Translations under genes and position numbers: made by a program
DNA from: Flavobacterium sp. TAB 87
GTDB lineage: Bacteria; Bacteroidota; Bacteroidia; Flavobacteriales; Flavobacteriaceae
Direction of reading: 5' to 3'
Assembly (NCBI RefSeq): GCF_001529295.1
Contig: NZ_LLWK01000038.1
Span: 310,001 to 374,000 of the forward strand
Length of the DNA stretch: 64,000 nt
Notes under the pieces: generated by a model
Databases searched by the model: none
Seen by the model: only the letters and a program-made list of their open reading frames with translations
Told to the model about the DNA's origin: nothing
In this document: positions 35,838 through 45,622 of the stretch, piece after piece
Numbering within the stretch: position 1 is the stretch's first letter
Layout: the number at the start of each line of letters is the position of its first letter

Positions 35838-37460
35838 ATGCCTACATTAAACTGGATTGGAAAAGAAAAAGTAATCAACCATCATCAAGATGTACCCTAT
35901 AAAATACTAGAACCACAATACGGTTTTACGGATGGTGTGGAGCAAGCTGAACCTAATAACAGTGGCAACAAAATAATACATGGTGACAATCTTGAAGCCT
36001 TAAAAAGCTTATTGCCCGAATATGAAGGCAAAATCAAATGTATTTATATAGACCCACCTTATAACACCGGAAACGAAAGTTGGGTATATAACGACAACGT
36101 AAACCATCCGAAAATTAAAAAATGGTTGGGCGAAGTGGTGGGTAAAGATGGCGAAGATTTAACCCGACACGATAAGTGGTTGTGTATGATGTACCCAAGA
36201 CTAAAATTATTACATAAATTATTGGCAGATGATGGTGCTATTTTCATCAGTATTGATGATAACGAACAGGCTAATTTGAAATTAATCTGTGATGAGATTT
36301 TTGGCAATAGAAATTTTGTAACGAATATTATTTGGGAAAAAAATTATTCTCCAAGAAATGATGCTAAATACTTTTCCGCATCACATGATTTCGTAATTGT
36401 TTTTGCTAAATCGAAAAACAAATGGCGATTAAATCTTGCTCCTCGCACCGAAAAACAAAATAAATTTTACAAATATAATGATAAAGATGGTCGTGGACTT
36501 TGGAGACCTGATAACGTATTAGTAAAGTCTTTCTCCCAATCAGGGGTTTTTGGCATTAAAAACCCAAATAATGGCAAAATACATTTTCCTCCTCAAGGGA
36601 ATTGTTATCGTTTCAACGAGGAAAAGTCTAAATTAATGTTAGCTGAAAATAAATTTTATTTTGGAAAAGATGGCAATGGAAAACCTCAGTTAAAAAGATA
36701 TTTATCAGAAGTAAATGACGGTGTAGTTCCACAGACTATTTGGAAATATGATGAAGTATCACATAACCAAGAAGGCAAAAAAGAATTGAACAATATCATA
36801 GAGGGTAATGTCTTCGACAGTCCTAAACCATATCAATTGATTAATCGAGTTTTAGAATTATCTACAGATAAACAATCCATAATCCTCGACAGCTTCGCAG
36901 GTTCGGGGACAACAGCTCATGCCGTCTTAAACTTAAACAAGCAAGATGGAGGAAACAGAAAGTTCATTACGATAGAAATGGAGGATTATGCTGATACCAT
37001 TACTGCCGAGCGAGTCAAAAGAGTAATCAAAGGCTACGGAATCCCCCCGACCCCCGAAGGGGGAGCAAAATCCAACAAATGGACAGAAGGCACAGGTGGT
37101 AGTTTTGATTATTATGAATTGGGTGAACCGTTATTTCTCGAAGAAGATGTACTAAACGAAGCCGTAGGAATTGAAAATATCCTGAAATACATTTGGTATT
37201 CTGAAACCAGAACAGCATTTACAAACATTGAAAACCTAGAACAAGACAACTATCGCATTGGCACAAAAGACCAAACCGATTATTATTTTTATTACACAAA
37301 ACAAGCCGTAACCACAGTAGATTATGACTTTATGGCTAAAATAAAACACAAAGCCAGTCAATATATCATTTATGCTGATAATTGCTTATTAGAAAAAGAT
37401 TTTATGCTAAAGCATCATATTATCTTCAAGAAAATACCAAGAGATATAACAAGGTTTTAA
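35838..37460 (+). CDS. mod: Type III restriction-modification Mod subunit (adenine-N6 methyltransferase)
   Basis: Methylates adenine in the recognition sequence and provides target recognition for the Res subunit. The 540-residue beta-class enzyme has catalytic motif IV DPPYNTG at residues 72-78 before the SAM-binding motif I DSFAGSGTT at 351-359. The region between (about 180-320) is the likely target-recognition domain. After VKRVIKGYGI there is a GC-rich palindromic in-frame insert coding PPTPEGGAKSNK before the conserved GTGGSFDYYELGEP. It opens an apparent four-gene unit: mod, DUF3800, small protein, res. Confidence 0.92.
   Translation: MPTLNWIGKEKVINHHQDVPYKILEPQYGFTDGVEQAEPNNSGNKIIHGDNLEALKSLLPEYEGKIKCIYIDPPYNTGNESWVYNDNVNHPKIKKWLGEVVGKDGEDLTRHDKWLCMMYPRLKLLHKLLADDGAIFISIDDNEQANLKLICDEIFGNRNFVTNIIWEKNYSPRNDAKYFSASHDFVIVFAKSKNKWRLNLAPRTEKQNKFYKYNDKDGRGLWRPDNVLVKSFSQSGVFGIKNPNNGKIHFPPQGNCYRFNEEKSKLMLAENKFYFGKDGNGKPQLKRYLSEVNDGVVPQTIWKYDEVSHNQEGKKELNNIIEGNVFDSPKPYQLINRVLELSTDKQSIILDSFAGSGTTAHAVLNLNKQDGGNRKFITIEMEDYADTITAERVKRVIKGYGIPPTPEGGAKSNKWTEGTGGSFDYYELGEPLFLEEDVLNEAVGIENILKYIWYSETRTAFTNIENLEQDNYRIGTKDQTDYYFYYTKQAVTTVDYDFMAKIKHKASQYIIYADNCLLEKDFMLKHHIIFKKIPRDITRF
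37043..37064. repeat. GC-rich palindromic insert inside mod
   Basis: CCCCC-GAA-GGGGG hairpin preceded by a second C run, in an otherwise AT-rich gene. It is translated in frame as PPTPEGG between two conserved Mod segments. Confidence 0.6.
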
Positions 37461-37503
37461 AATGGTTAAATTCGACCACTTTAGAATTCAAAAATAATAT
37501 AAT

Positions 37504-38175
37504 ATGACATCAAAAACATTCAATATTTATTGCGATGAAAGTTGCCATCTAGAAAATGACCATAAAGATTTTATGCTTTTAGGTTATGTTAGCTCGGCAT
37601 ACAATCAAGTGAAGCGTCATACTGAAAGAATTAATGACTTAAAGAAGAAGCATAATTTTTATGGCGAAATAAAATGGTCAAATGTTTCCACTTCACAATT
37701 TCAATTTTATAAAGAATTGGTAGATTATTTCTTTGATACTGATCTACGTTTTAGAACTGTTGTTGTAAGCAAAAAGAAGATAAACAACGGAGCTTTCAAT
37801 CAGGACTATGACACTTTTTATTACAAGATGTATTACTACCTCTTGAACCATAACATTAAAAGTAATTTTACTTACAATGTTTACATCGACATAAAAGATA
37901 GTCTAAGTGCGTACAAAGTTGAAAAACTAAAAGGAATATTAAACACTAAATACGGTGTTTTCAGGAACATACAAAATATCAGGTCACATGAAAGCGCAAT
38001 GTTACAATTAGCAGACTTCCTCATGGGTGCATTATCATACAATTTGAACGACGCAAACAAAAAAGTAATAGCAAAAAGGCAAATTATTGACCGAATAAAG
38101 CATCATACAACTCAAAATTTAGATGCTACATCGTATAGCAATTCGTTTAATATGTTTTTCATTGAATTAAAATAA
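37504..38175 (+). CDS. DUF3800 protein (RNase H-like fold)
   Basis: A 223-residue protein of the DUF3800 family. The N-terminal NIYCDESCH motif (D and E as likely metal ligands) and the C-terminal HESAMLQLADFLMGALS (final D) are the family signature and resemble RNase H-like active sites. DUF3800 genes often lie beside restriction or abortive-infection genes. Here it is between mod and res, 43 bases after mod and one base before the next gene, so it is co-translated with it. Nuclease activity is inference from fold. Confidence 0.82.
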   Translation: MTSKTFNIYCDESCHLENDHKDFMLLGYVSSAYNQVKRHTERINDLKKKHNFYGEIKWSNVSTSQFQFYKELVDYFFDTDLRFRTVVVSKKKINNGAFNQDYDTFYYKMYYYLLNHNIKSNFTYNVYIDIKDSLSAYKVEKLKGILNTKYGVFRNIQNIRSHESAMLQLADFLMGALSYNLNDANKKVIAKRQIIDRIKHHTTQNLDATSYSNSFNMFFIELK

Positions 38176-38176
38176 T

Positions 38177-38683
38177 ATGCCTTTTAACTTAATTAAAAAA
38201 TACAACCAGTTATTAGAACTCAACTCTTATACTGAAAAACAGAGAGCAGTTTGTTTAAGGCAAATCTATGACCGAGACATCGTTCCCGATAAAAAAATAA
38301 TTTTCAGAACAAAACCACTAAATCCTACCCCTCACGAAAACAAAATTGACTTAGATAGACACTTTTATCATTTAACAACAAAAACTGTCGACGAGAAAAC
38401 AAAGCAGAGAGAGTACGATAAAGACCGATGCGAACGCTTACATTGGGTAAAATTTCACATTGAAGAAAAGAAAAAAGAGGATGTTTTAGTGTTTTCAGTA
38501 AAAGAACCACAAGGAATTAGAACCTACATTTATGATAGTGTAGAAAAATTTGTTGTCGTACTAGAACCACTTAGAAAAGTAGAGGAATACTATCTACTAA
38601 CTGCATATTTAATTCAAGGAAGAGACAATGCAAGAGATAAATTTATGAAGAAATACAAAAGAAAACTAGATGTAGTATATTGA
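38177..38683 (+). CDS. Possible BECR-fold RNase toxin-like protein
   Basis: A 168-residue protein with no certain family. The C-terminal part reads like a BECR (Barnase-EndoU-ColicinE5/RelE) domain: RHFYHL, then CERLHWVKFHIEE with basic and histidine residues, a beta strand VEKFVVVLEPL, and EEYYLLTAYLI followed by a basic tail. The strand with YLLTAY near the C-terminus is characteristic of that group. The start codon comes one base after the DUF3800 stop, so the pair is coupled. If correct, it is an RNase kept inside a restriction operon. I would treat this as a hypothesis. Confidence 0.5.
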   Translation: MPFNLIKKYNQLLELNSYTEKQRAVCLRQIYDRDIVPDKKIIFRTKPLNPTPHENKIDLDRHFYHLTTKTVDEKTKQREYDKDRCERLHWVKFHIEEKKKEDVLVFSVKEPQGIRTYIYDSVEKFVVVLEPLRKVEEYYLLTAYLIQGRDNARDKFMKKYKRKLDVVY

Positions 38684-38694
38684 TAAAAAGCAAA

Positions 38695-38721
38695 AAACGC
38701 AGAGCATCTAGGCTTGCGTTT
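38695..38721 (+). terminator. Weak hairpin after the BECR-like gene
   Basis: AAACGCA pairs with TGCGTTT around a 13-base loop, 12 bases after the stop codon; the T tail is short. Confidence 0.4.
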
Positions 38722-38787
38722 CTCGATTTCCTTCATCCAAACGGAATGATGAACTCGGTGCAAATATATAAAATAGTAATACATAAA

Positions 38788-38842
38788 TGTATTAAAAGTA
38801 TATTAAAAGTGTACTAACAGTGAATTAAAAGTGTACTAAATC
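38788..38842. repeat. Five tandem 11-bp repeats upstream of res
   Basis: Units TGTATTAAAAG, TATATTAAAAG, TGTACTAACAG, TGAATTAAAAG and TGTACTAAATC run without gaps, ending 37 bases before the res ATG. The 11-base period is close to one helical turn, so each copy would face the same side of the DNA. Confidence 0.85.
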
Positions 38843-38879
38843 ATTATTAATCGTTACCAGTTAATTTTTTAAAGGCAAT

Positions 38880-41570
38880 ATGGAGCTAAAATCCTACCAA
38901 CAACAAGTGATTACAGATTTAGATCTTTTTTTAGAATATCTCCAAAAACACGACACACCTACCCTTGCCTTCAAACAGTATTGGGAAGACAAAGTTGGCG
39001 CATATGAATTAAAATTAGACGGCAATTATAGCGGAATGACACCCTATAAAGACAATATCAAAAACACGCCTCACATTGCCATAAAAGTACCTACCGCGGG
39101 AGGAAAAACCTTTATTGCTTGCAATGCAATTCATTCCATTTTTAGCAGTTATGAAAGTAGCCGACCAAAGGCAATTGTGTGGCTTGTGCCCTGGAGTAAT
39201 CTTTTACAGCAAACTGCTTCAAATTTATCAGATGCATCGCATCCGTATCGTCAAAAACTAAATACCCTATTTAATCATAGTGTAGAAGTATATGAAAAAG
39301 AAAGTTTGCTGCAAGGCGCAAATTTTAATCCCACTTCTGTTTCAGAACAATTAAATATTTCTGTTTTTAATTTTAGCAGTTTACGAATTAATTCTAAGAA
39401 AAAAGATGACCGTAAAATTTACCAACAAAATGGTGCTTTGGAATCTTTTAGAGATAGCATTGTAGCGCAAGATTTAGTATTGCCCGATACAGATGAAACT
39501 GCTTTAATTAATATTATTAGAAGTTTGAACCCTTTAGTTATTGTAGATGAAAGTCACAATGCCGAAAGTGATTTAAGTATTGAAATGCTGCAAAATCTAA
39601 ATCCTTCTTTTATTTTAGATTTAACCGCAACGCCAAAGAAAAACAGCAACATCGTTAGTTACGTCAATGCAATCGAGTTGAAAAAGGAACACATGGTAAA
39701 ACTACCAGTAATTGTATACAACCACAGTCGAAAAGAAGAAGTAATCAATAGTGCTTTACACTTACAAAGACAATTAGAACAATTAGCGATTCAAGAAAGC
39801 TTGGACGGAGGTAAAAAGATAAGACCTATTATTTTATTTCAAGCACAATCTAATATAAAAGGAAGCGACAATACCACATATATTAAGATTAAAGAAAAAC
39901 TAATCGAATTAAAAATTCCCGAAGAACAAATCAAAATCAAAGTGAGTGGTTTAGACGAGTTAAAAGGAATTGATTTAATGGACGAGAAATGCCCTGTTCG
40001 ATACATTATAACCGTCAATGCTTTAAAAGAAGGCTGGGATTGTCCATTTGCTTATATCCTTGCTTCACTTGCTGACAAATCATCAGCAGTTGAAGTAGAA
40101 CAAATTTTAGGTCGAGTATTGCGCCAACCTTACGTAATTAAACACAAAGAACCATTATTAAATCTTTCATTCGTTTTAACAGCATCAGCGAAATTCAATG
40201 AAACTTTAGACAACATTGTAAAAGGGTTACAGGACGCAGGTTTTAGTAACAAAGACTACTATGCGGAGGAAATCATAAGCGAAGAAGTAACTACTGTTCT
40301 TACAGATAAAGAGGTTCTAAGCAATGAATTGTTTGGTTCTACGGAAAACAGTACTATTCCTTCTTTTACCGATGCTGACATTACAAATATCAATGTAGGT
40401 GCCATTAATTTTGACCCTACAGAAAAAACAATATCATCTACTACCAATACAGCCATAAATCTAATAACTCAAAAAGCAATTGAGGAAGGCAAAGCTTTTG
40501 AAACAAGATTGACTACAGAGGATGGAGACAATACGGAATACCTTTTAAGAGAAATGGGAAAAGAACCAAAAAGATATAAAATAGTAGAACATTTTAATCA
40601 AGTAGCAGAAACAATATCGCTACCTCAATTTTATAAAAAATTAGAGGAAAGTGTATTAAATCAAGAATTAGTTTTTGAAGAACTGAGCCAAGGAGAAGTA
40701 TTCCTAAACAGAGACCAATTACTGAGCACCTTCAAGTTATCTTCTAAAAACATTGAAATAGATTTCAATAGCGTTACTGCTGATGTAGTAAAAGTTGATT
40801 ATGATGAAAAACGAAAAGATACTATAATTTCAAAATTCAGTATTCAGGCAAAAAAAATGCTGACTGATACTATCCTTGCAAAGCCTAAGGAAAAACAAGT
40901 TAAAGACATAACGAGTATTATGGTGGGTAAAATTGGTAATATGACACCCATTGCAGAACAAGAAATAAAAAAATATATCGAACGTATTTTTAGTGAATTT
41001 TCTACTGAAGAAATTATTGATGCCGTAAACAACGAATACAATTACCTCTATAAAATAAAAGCTAAAATAATTGAATTAGCGAATCAGCATGCTAAAGAAG
41101 AATTCAAAAAATTATTGGACACCAATAAAATTATAGTGAAGCCAAGTTTCAAATTCAAGAACACTTTAGTTCATAGCAAAGAAGGAGCTATGATTAATAA
41201 GTCTCTCTATGAACGTGAGGGAGACATGAATAATTTTGAACAAAGTTTAATAATGGATGTTGCATCATTAGACAATATCTTGTTTTGGCACAGAAACTCA
41301 GAAAGCAAGGAAAAAGGGTTTTATTTAAACGGATTTAATAATAATCATTATCCTGATTTCATACTTTACACTCAAAAAGGAAACATAGTATTGGTTGAAA
41401 CTAAAGGTGATTTTCTCGATAACGATGATAGTAGAGCAAAAAACATTTTAGGGAAAAAGTGGGCTGAGAAATCAGGCGACAACTATAAATACTTTATGGT
41501 ATTTGAGAATAAAAACGTTGAGGGGTGTTATACGGCTAAAAACTTTTTGGAGATTATTGGGGCTTTGTAA
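38880..41570 (+). CDS. res: Type III restriction enzyme Res subunit
   Basis: ATP-dependent translocation or signalling along DNA and cleavage, in complex with Mod. The 896-residue protein has an SF2 helicase core: motif I PTAGGKT at residues 71-77, motif II DESH at 223-226, motif III DLTATP, and motif VI EQILGRVLRQP. Near the C-terminus a PD-(D/E)xK nuclease is visible as HYPDFILYTQKGNIVLVETKGD. Length fits Res. All key residues are intact, so the enzyme should be active. A separate promoter is possible given the 196-base gap with an 11-bp array upstream. Confidence 0.92.
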   Translation: MELKSYQQQVITDLDLFLEYLQKHDTPTLAFKQYWEDKVGAYELKLDGNYSGMTPYKDNIKNTPHIAIKVPTAGGKTFIACNAIHSIFSSYESSRPKAIVWLVPWSNLLQQTASNLSDASHPYRQKLNTLFNHSVEVYEKESLLQGANFNPTSVSEQLNISVFNFSSLRINSKKKDDRKIYQQNGALESFRDSIVAQDLVLPDTDETALINIIRSLNPLVIVDESHNAESDLSIEMLQNLNPSFILDLTATPKKNSNIVSYVNAIELKKEHMVKLPVIVYNHSRKEEVINSALHLQRQLEQLAIQESLDGGKKIRPIILFQAQSNIKGSDNTTYIKIKEKLIELKIPEEQIKIKVSGLDELKGIDLMDEKCPVRYIITVNALKEGWDCPFAYILASLADKSSAVEVEQILGRVLRQPYVIKHKEPLLNLSFVLTASAKFNETLDNIVKGLQDAGFSNKDYYAEEIISEEVTTVLTDKEVLSNELFGSTENSTIPSFTDADITNINVGAINFDPTEKTISSTTNTAINLITQKAIEEGKAFETRLTTEDGDNTEYLLREMGKEPKRYKIVEHFNQVAETISLPQFYKKLEESVLNQELVFEELSQGEVFLNRDQLLSTFKLSSKNIEIDFNSVTADVVKVDYDEKRKDTIISKFSIQAKKMLTDTILAKPKEKQVKDITSIMVGKIGNMTPIAEQEIKKYIERIFSEFSTEEIIDAVNNEYNYLYKIKAKIIELANQHAKEEFKKLLDTNKIIVKPSFKFKNTLVHSKEGAMINKSLYEREGDMNNFEQSLIMDVASLDNILFWHRNSESKEKGFYLNGFNNNHYPDFILYTQKGNIVLVETKGDFLDNDDSRAKNILGKKWAEKSGDNYKYFMVFENKNVEGCYTAKNFLEIIGAL

Positions 41571-41804
41571 ACAGTTGCCAACAGAAGGCATCAAGACAAA
41601 TTTAAACAAAAAGCTTATTAAAAATAATCGTGTTGTTTTTTTAATAAAAAACGAAAAACAAAAACAGAATTTAGAGGCATATTAAAGGTTTGGATAAAAA
41701 ATCAAGAATTTAATAAGATCTTAAAATTATTTAGTTTCTTGAAACTTTTGTGTGTTAATTTACAAAGGTGCAAATGAGAAATAATTGAAAAACCATATAT
41801 CAAT

Positions 41805-44800
41805 ATGAGTAGACTTCAAACCATAGAGAACGGACTGTCAGCAATAAATGAAACAGTATTTCAAGAATTATGCGATAGTTTTCTTATTTTGAAAAATAAT
41901 AATTACAGAGCCTTTTCTAGAACAGGAAGTCAAAGTGGAAAGCAAAAAACGATAAAAGGAACTCCTGATACTTTTTTACTTCTTCCAAACGGGAAATATA
42001 TTTTTGTTGAATATTCTACGAACATATCCGCAGGATTATCAAAGTTAAAAGACGATATAAATAAATGCATTGATTCCAATAAAACTGGAATTTCTGTCAA
42101 TCAAATAGATGAAATAATTCTATGTATCAATTTTAATCTGAAAACAGAAGAAATCCAATCATTAGAGAACCTTCTTTCCAATAAAACAATAAGCCTTACG
42201 GTTTATATGCTTGATTCTTTAGCTCTCGAACTCAATCTAAATCACCGAAATTTAACATCTCAGTACTTAGGACTTCCGTTAGATACTGGGCAAATTGTTT
42301 CCATCGAAAGATTTATTGAGGAATATGATAAAGTATCAAAGGGAATTGCAACAAGTTTAAACAATACATTTTTACATCGAGAAAAGGAATTAAAACAATT
42401 TAATGACGTAATTCTTCATAGTGACTTTATTATTTTAACGGGATCACCAGGAGTAGGAAAAACCAAATTAGCACTTGAAGGAATTAAAAATTTTCTTTCT
42501 ATAAATTTATCATTTGGAGCCTATTGTATTTCTTATAAAAATCACGAATTACTAGATGATTTGTATCAATACTTTAATCTAGAAAGGGATTATATACTTT
42601 TTGTTGATGATGCAAATAGAATAGATGCTTTTAGTCAAATTATAGGATTTTACAAATCATCAAGAAAAGGAAATCTTAAAATAATAATGACGGTTAGGGA
42701 TTACGCTTTCGAGAATCTACGGCTTCTTTGTCAAGAATTTCAACCAAAACCTATAGACATAGTAAAATTCTCGGACGAACAAATCACAGATATTATCAAA
42801 GAAAAACCATTTGAGATTCTTAATCCAAATTATCACAAAGAAATTGTTCGCATTGCTGATGGTAATCCTCGAATTGCCATTATGACTTCTTTACTTGCAA
42901 AAGAAAAACAGGATATTTATGCTTTGCACGACGTTTCGGATTTATTTGAAAATTATTTTTCTACTTTCGTTAAAGATGACGGAGAGTTCACAAACGATTT
43001 GAACATTAAATGTCTTGGATTAATTGCCTTCTTTCACGCTATCCCTTATAAAAATAAAGAGATTACAACTTCTATCCTTAATAATTTCGGAATTCAATAC
43101 TACACATTTATTGATGCCATAGATAAACTTGATAAATTGGAATTAGTAGAAATCCAATTTGAACACGTTAAAATTCCAGAGCAAAACCTTTCAACTTACT
43201 TCTTCTATAAAACATTTATAAAAGAGGATTTACTTTCTTTTGAAACACTATTGAAATACTATTTTGACAGTAATAGTTACTGTTTCAAAGATTCTGTAAT
43301 TCCTGCCAATAATACATTTGGTTATAAAAATGTTATGCAAAAATTACAACCTCATTTGAAAAATCATTGGGCACTAATAAAGTCTGATCAAAATCGTGGT
43401 TTTAAATTTTTATCAATGTTTTGGTTTTACCTGCGAAACGAAAGCTTGGAATTTATCTATACGATCATTGAACCATTGCCCTCTATTGGTATTGCAAAAA
43501 AATATGAGGTAACTTATAAAAACAATGCGTTTGCATATAATAAAAATGAATTTATCGAATTACTCGGTGAGTTTTTTAGAAGTTCAGATAACTTAAAAGA
43601 CTTTTTAGAGATAGCATTTGAATACACATTGAAGAAACCAGAACATCTACCAGAATTAATTCATAAAATAAAAGAAAGATTAGTTTTTGATGTAGAAGAT
43701 GAAAGATACGGATTTTCGAGACAAAGCATCTTGTTCAAAACTTTAATAGATGGTTTAAACAAAGACATTCCTATTTATTTCATTTCTTTCTATGAATTAT
43801 CAAAAATATTTTTGGGATATAAGTTTCATCATACAAAAGGAGCTAGAAATAATTCTATTTCTTTCTATGACTATCCAATTCCAAATATTCAAGTGATACA
43901 GGGTTTCAGAACAGACATATGGAACGCTTTAAAAAATAATTTTGAAAAATACCCATTTCAATCATTAGAGGTATTACAACATTATTCTGGTGTACGCATA
44001 GATTCTTCAAAAGAGCTAATGGAATTTGATGTTGATTATTTAATTAATATTATAGAAACTCATCTAAGTCCAACTTCATTTGAACATTGTAAATATATTC
44101 AAGACCAAATAAGAGAGTACAAACGTAATTCAATTTCGCATTCTTCTTTTCCTTCATTAATTACAAGGTTTACAAATCCAACGTACGACACGTTTCTAAA
44201 ATTTGATATGAATATATTTAGAGACAAAACGCTTAATAAGCAATTGAACTTTAGAGAGCAGGAAAAATTAAGAGAGACGCAAATACGCAGTTACTTTCTC
44301 TTTCATAACGTAACAGAGATAAATATTTTTTATAAAACTTTTAAATATCTAAAAAGAGTTGCTAAACGCGAATATAATTACGATGTAACTTTAGATTATA
44401 TAATTGATGAAAATTGCAATAAAAATTTCGATTTAGGTTGTCAATTCATAAATATCATAATTGAAAATAACAATTGCACAAATTATTCACCTAGACTTGT
44501 GTTCATAAATAATTTAAAAACAATTGAAAAAGCAGAAAGTTTTTGGAAAATTTTGCAAAAACAAGGATTTAATCAAAAAGGAAATTGGGAACTATTATTC
44601 TATTATTTCTTAGAAATCTCTTTAATCGACAATAATTACTTAAAAGCATTAATAAATACAATAAGTAATCTGAAAGACTCACAAACAATTTACTTTGATG
44701 ATTTAAAAAAATTTTTAATTATAGAGCCCCATTTGTTTGAAATACTATTAAAAATTATCACAATCAAAAACGAGAAAGAAGGAACACGTTTACAAATTTG

Positions 44801-45536
44801 GAGTGAAATTTTTAGTTCATCATTAAAATTATTAGGAAATGATTACCGATTGATTAAGAAAGCTTATTTACAACAAGATAAAATTGATAAATCTTTTGAT
44901 TATGAAAAAAAAGGTTTTCTGAATATTTTACATAGTGATCCTTTATTCCTTTTAGAATATGTAAATGATTTGTATTCTGTAAAAGACAATTACAATTCAG
45001 TAGAAGAACATCAAGAACTAGAAATTGTTTGGCAAATAGAAAATATTGAAAATGTATTAAAAGATGTTTTTGATTTAGTCATTGAAAACGAATTATATAG
45101 CGGTATTTCAGAACATTTTTGCAATTCGTTTTTCAATAATATTCAAGAAGAAGATAAACAAAGAGCAAAAAATTTCATTTTAAACTATTGCAAAGAAAAC
45201 CATTTTAATACTAGTAAAATGAATGCTATTGTTGATATAGCAAGAAATTCAATGAAAGATATATTTGATGAAATTATATTACTTTTTTTGTCATTAACTC
45301 AAGATCAGAATGTTTTTTCAGCAATTCATTGGAGAGGAAATGGAGGTATTTATTCAGGTGATATCATAATCAGTGATATTGAAATGGCAGAATGGAAAAA
45401 TATTCTTTCAATTGTAGAAAAATCCGAAATCGGAATAAAACTCATTCCAATCAAAAAAGTGATTTCTGACAAAATTGAATATTGCAGAGAAAAAGGTAAC
45501 TGGGAAAGAAAAAGACGTTTTTTAGAGCGATCCTAA
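41805..45536 (+). CDS. Large STAND-like ATPase with N-terminal PD-(D/E)xK-like domain
   Basis: A 1243-residue protein. Residues 20-140 look like a restriction-endonuclease-like fold: KGTPDTFLLLPNGKYIFVEYSTN in pattern, with D55 and E69 as acidic residues but S71 where lysine is usual. A STAND-type NTPase follows: Walker A GSPGVGKT (213-220), Walker B YILFVDDAN, sensor IIMTVRDY, and a winged region beginning ADGNPRIAIM. The remaining ~800 residues are helical and probably form a sensor array. The build recalls Avs-type antiphage sensors. It is a single gene at the right end of the element. Confidence 0.72.
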   Translation: MSRLQTIENGLSAINETVFQELCDSFLILKNNNYRAFSRTGSQSGKQKTIKGTPDTFLLLPNGKYIFVEYSTNISAGLSKLKDDINKCIDSNKTGISVNQIDEIILCINFNLKTEEIQSLENLLSNKTISLTVYMLDSLALELNLNHRNLTSQYLGLPLDTGQIVSIERFIEEYDKVSKGIATSLNNTFLHREKELKQFNDVILHSDFIILTGSPGVGKTKLALEGIKNFLSINLSFGAYCISYKNHELLDDLYQYFNLERDYILFVDDANRIDAFSQIIGFYKSSRKGNLKIIMTVRDYAFENLRLLCQEFQPKPIDIVKFSDEQITDIIKEKPFEILNPNYHKEIVRIADGNPRIAIMTSLLAKEKQDIYALHDVSDLFENYFSTFVKDDGEFTNDLNIKCLGLIAFFHAIPYKNKEITTSILNNFGIQYYTFIDAIDKLDKLELVEIQFEHVKIPEQNLSTYFFYKTFIKEDLLSFETLLKYYFDSNSYCFKDSVIPANNTFGYKNVMQKLQPHLKNHWALIKSDQNRGFKFLSMFWFYLRNESLEFIYTIIEPLPSIGIAKKYEVTYKNNAFAYNKNEFIELLGEFFRSSDNLKDFLEIAFEYTLKKPEHLPELIHKIKERLVFDVEDERYGFSRQSILFKTLIDGLNKDIPIYFISFYELSKIFLGYKFHHTKGARNNSISFYDYPIPNIQVIQGFRTDIWNALKNNFEKYPFQSLEVLQHYSGVRIDSSKELMEFDVDYLINIIETHLSPTSFEHCKYIQDQIREYKRNSISHSSFPSLITRFTNPTYDTFLKFDMNIFRDKTLNKQLNFREQEKLRETQIRSYFLFHNVTEINIFYKTFKYLKRVAKREYNYDVTLDYIIDENCNKNFDLGCQFINIIIENNNCTNYSPRLVFINNLKTIEKAESFWKILQKQGFNQKGNWELLFYYFLEISLIDNNYLKALINTISNLKDSQTIYFDDLKKFLIIEPHLFEILLKIITIKNEKEGTRLQIWSEIFSSSLKLLGNDYRLIKKAYLQQDKIDKSFDYEKKGFLNILHSDPLFLLEYVNDLYSVKDNYNSVEEHQELEIVWQIENIENVLKDVFDLVIENELYSGISEHFCNSFFNNIQEEDKQRAKNFILNYCKENHFNTSKMNAIVDIARNSMKDIFDEIILLFLSLTQDQNVFSAIHWRGNGGIYSGDIIISDIEMAEWKNILSIVEKSEIGIKLIPIKKVISDKIEYCREKGNWERKRRFLERS

Positions 45537-45622
45537 AAACTTAAGTTAAAAATAAAAACTTAATACATTTTATTCAAAGCAAAACCTATAACTCGTTATT
45601 ATATTTCGATTTAAAAATTTAA

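Noticed and set aside
37504..38683. DUF3800 plus small protein as a classical toxin-antitoxin pair
   Set aside because: Order and sizes do not match a known family; DUF3800 has its own nuclease-like motifs, so I report the pair only as a hypothesis linked to the restriction operon.
41503..41685. A 60-codon frame across the res stop codon
   Set aside because: It mostly overlaps the end of res in another frame and is lysine- and asparagine-rich like translated spacer.
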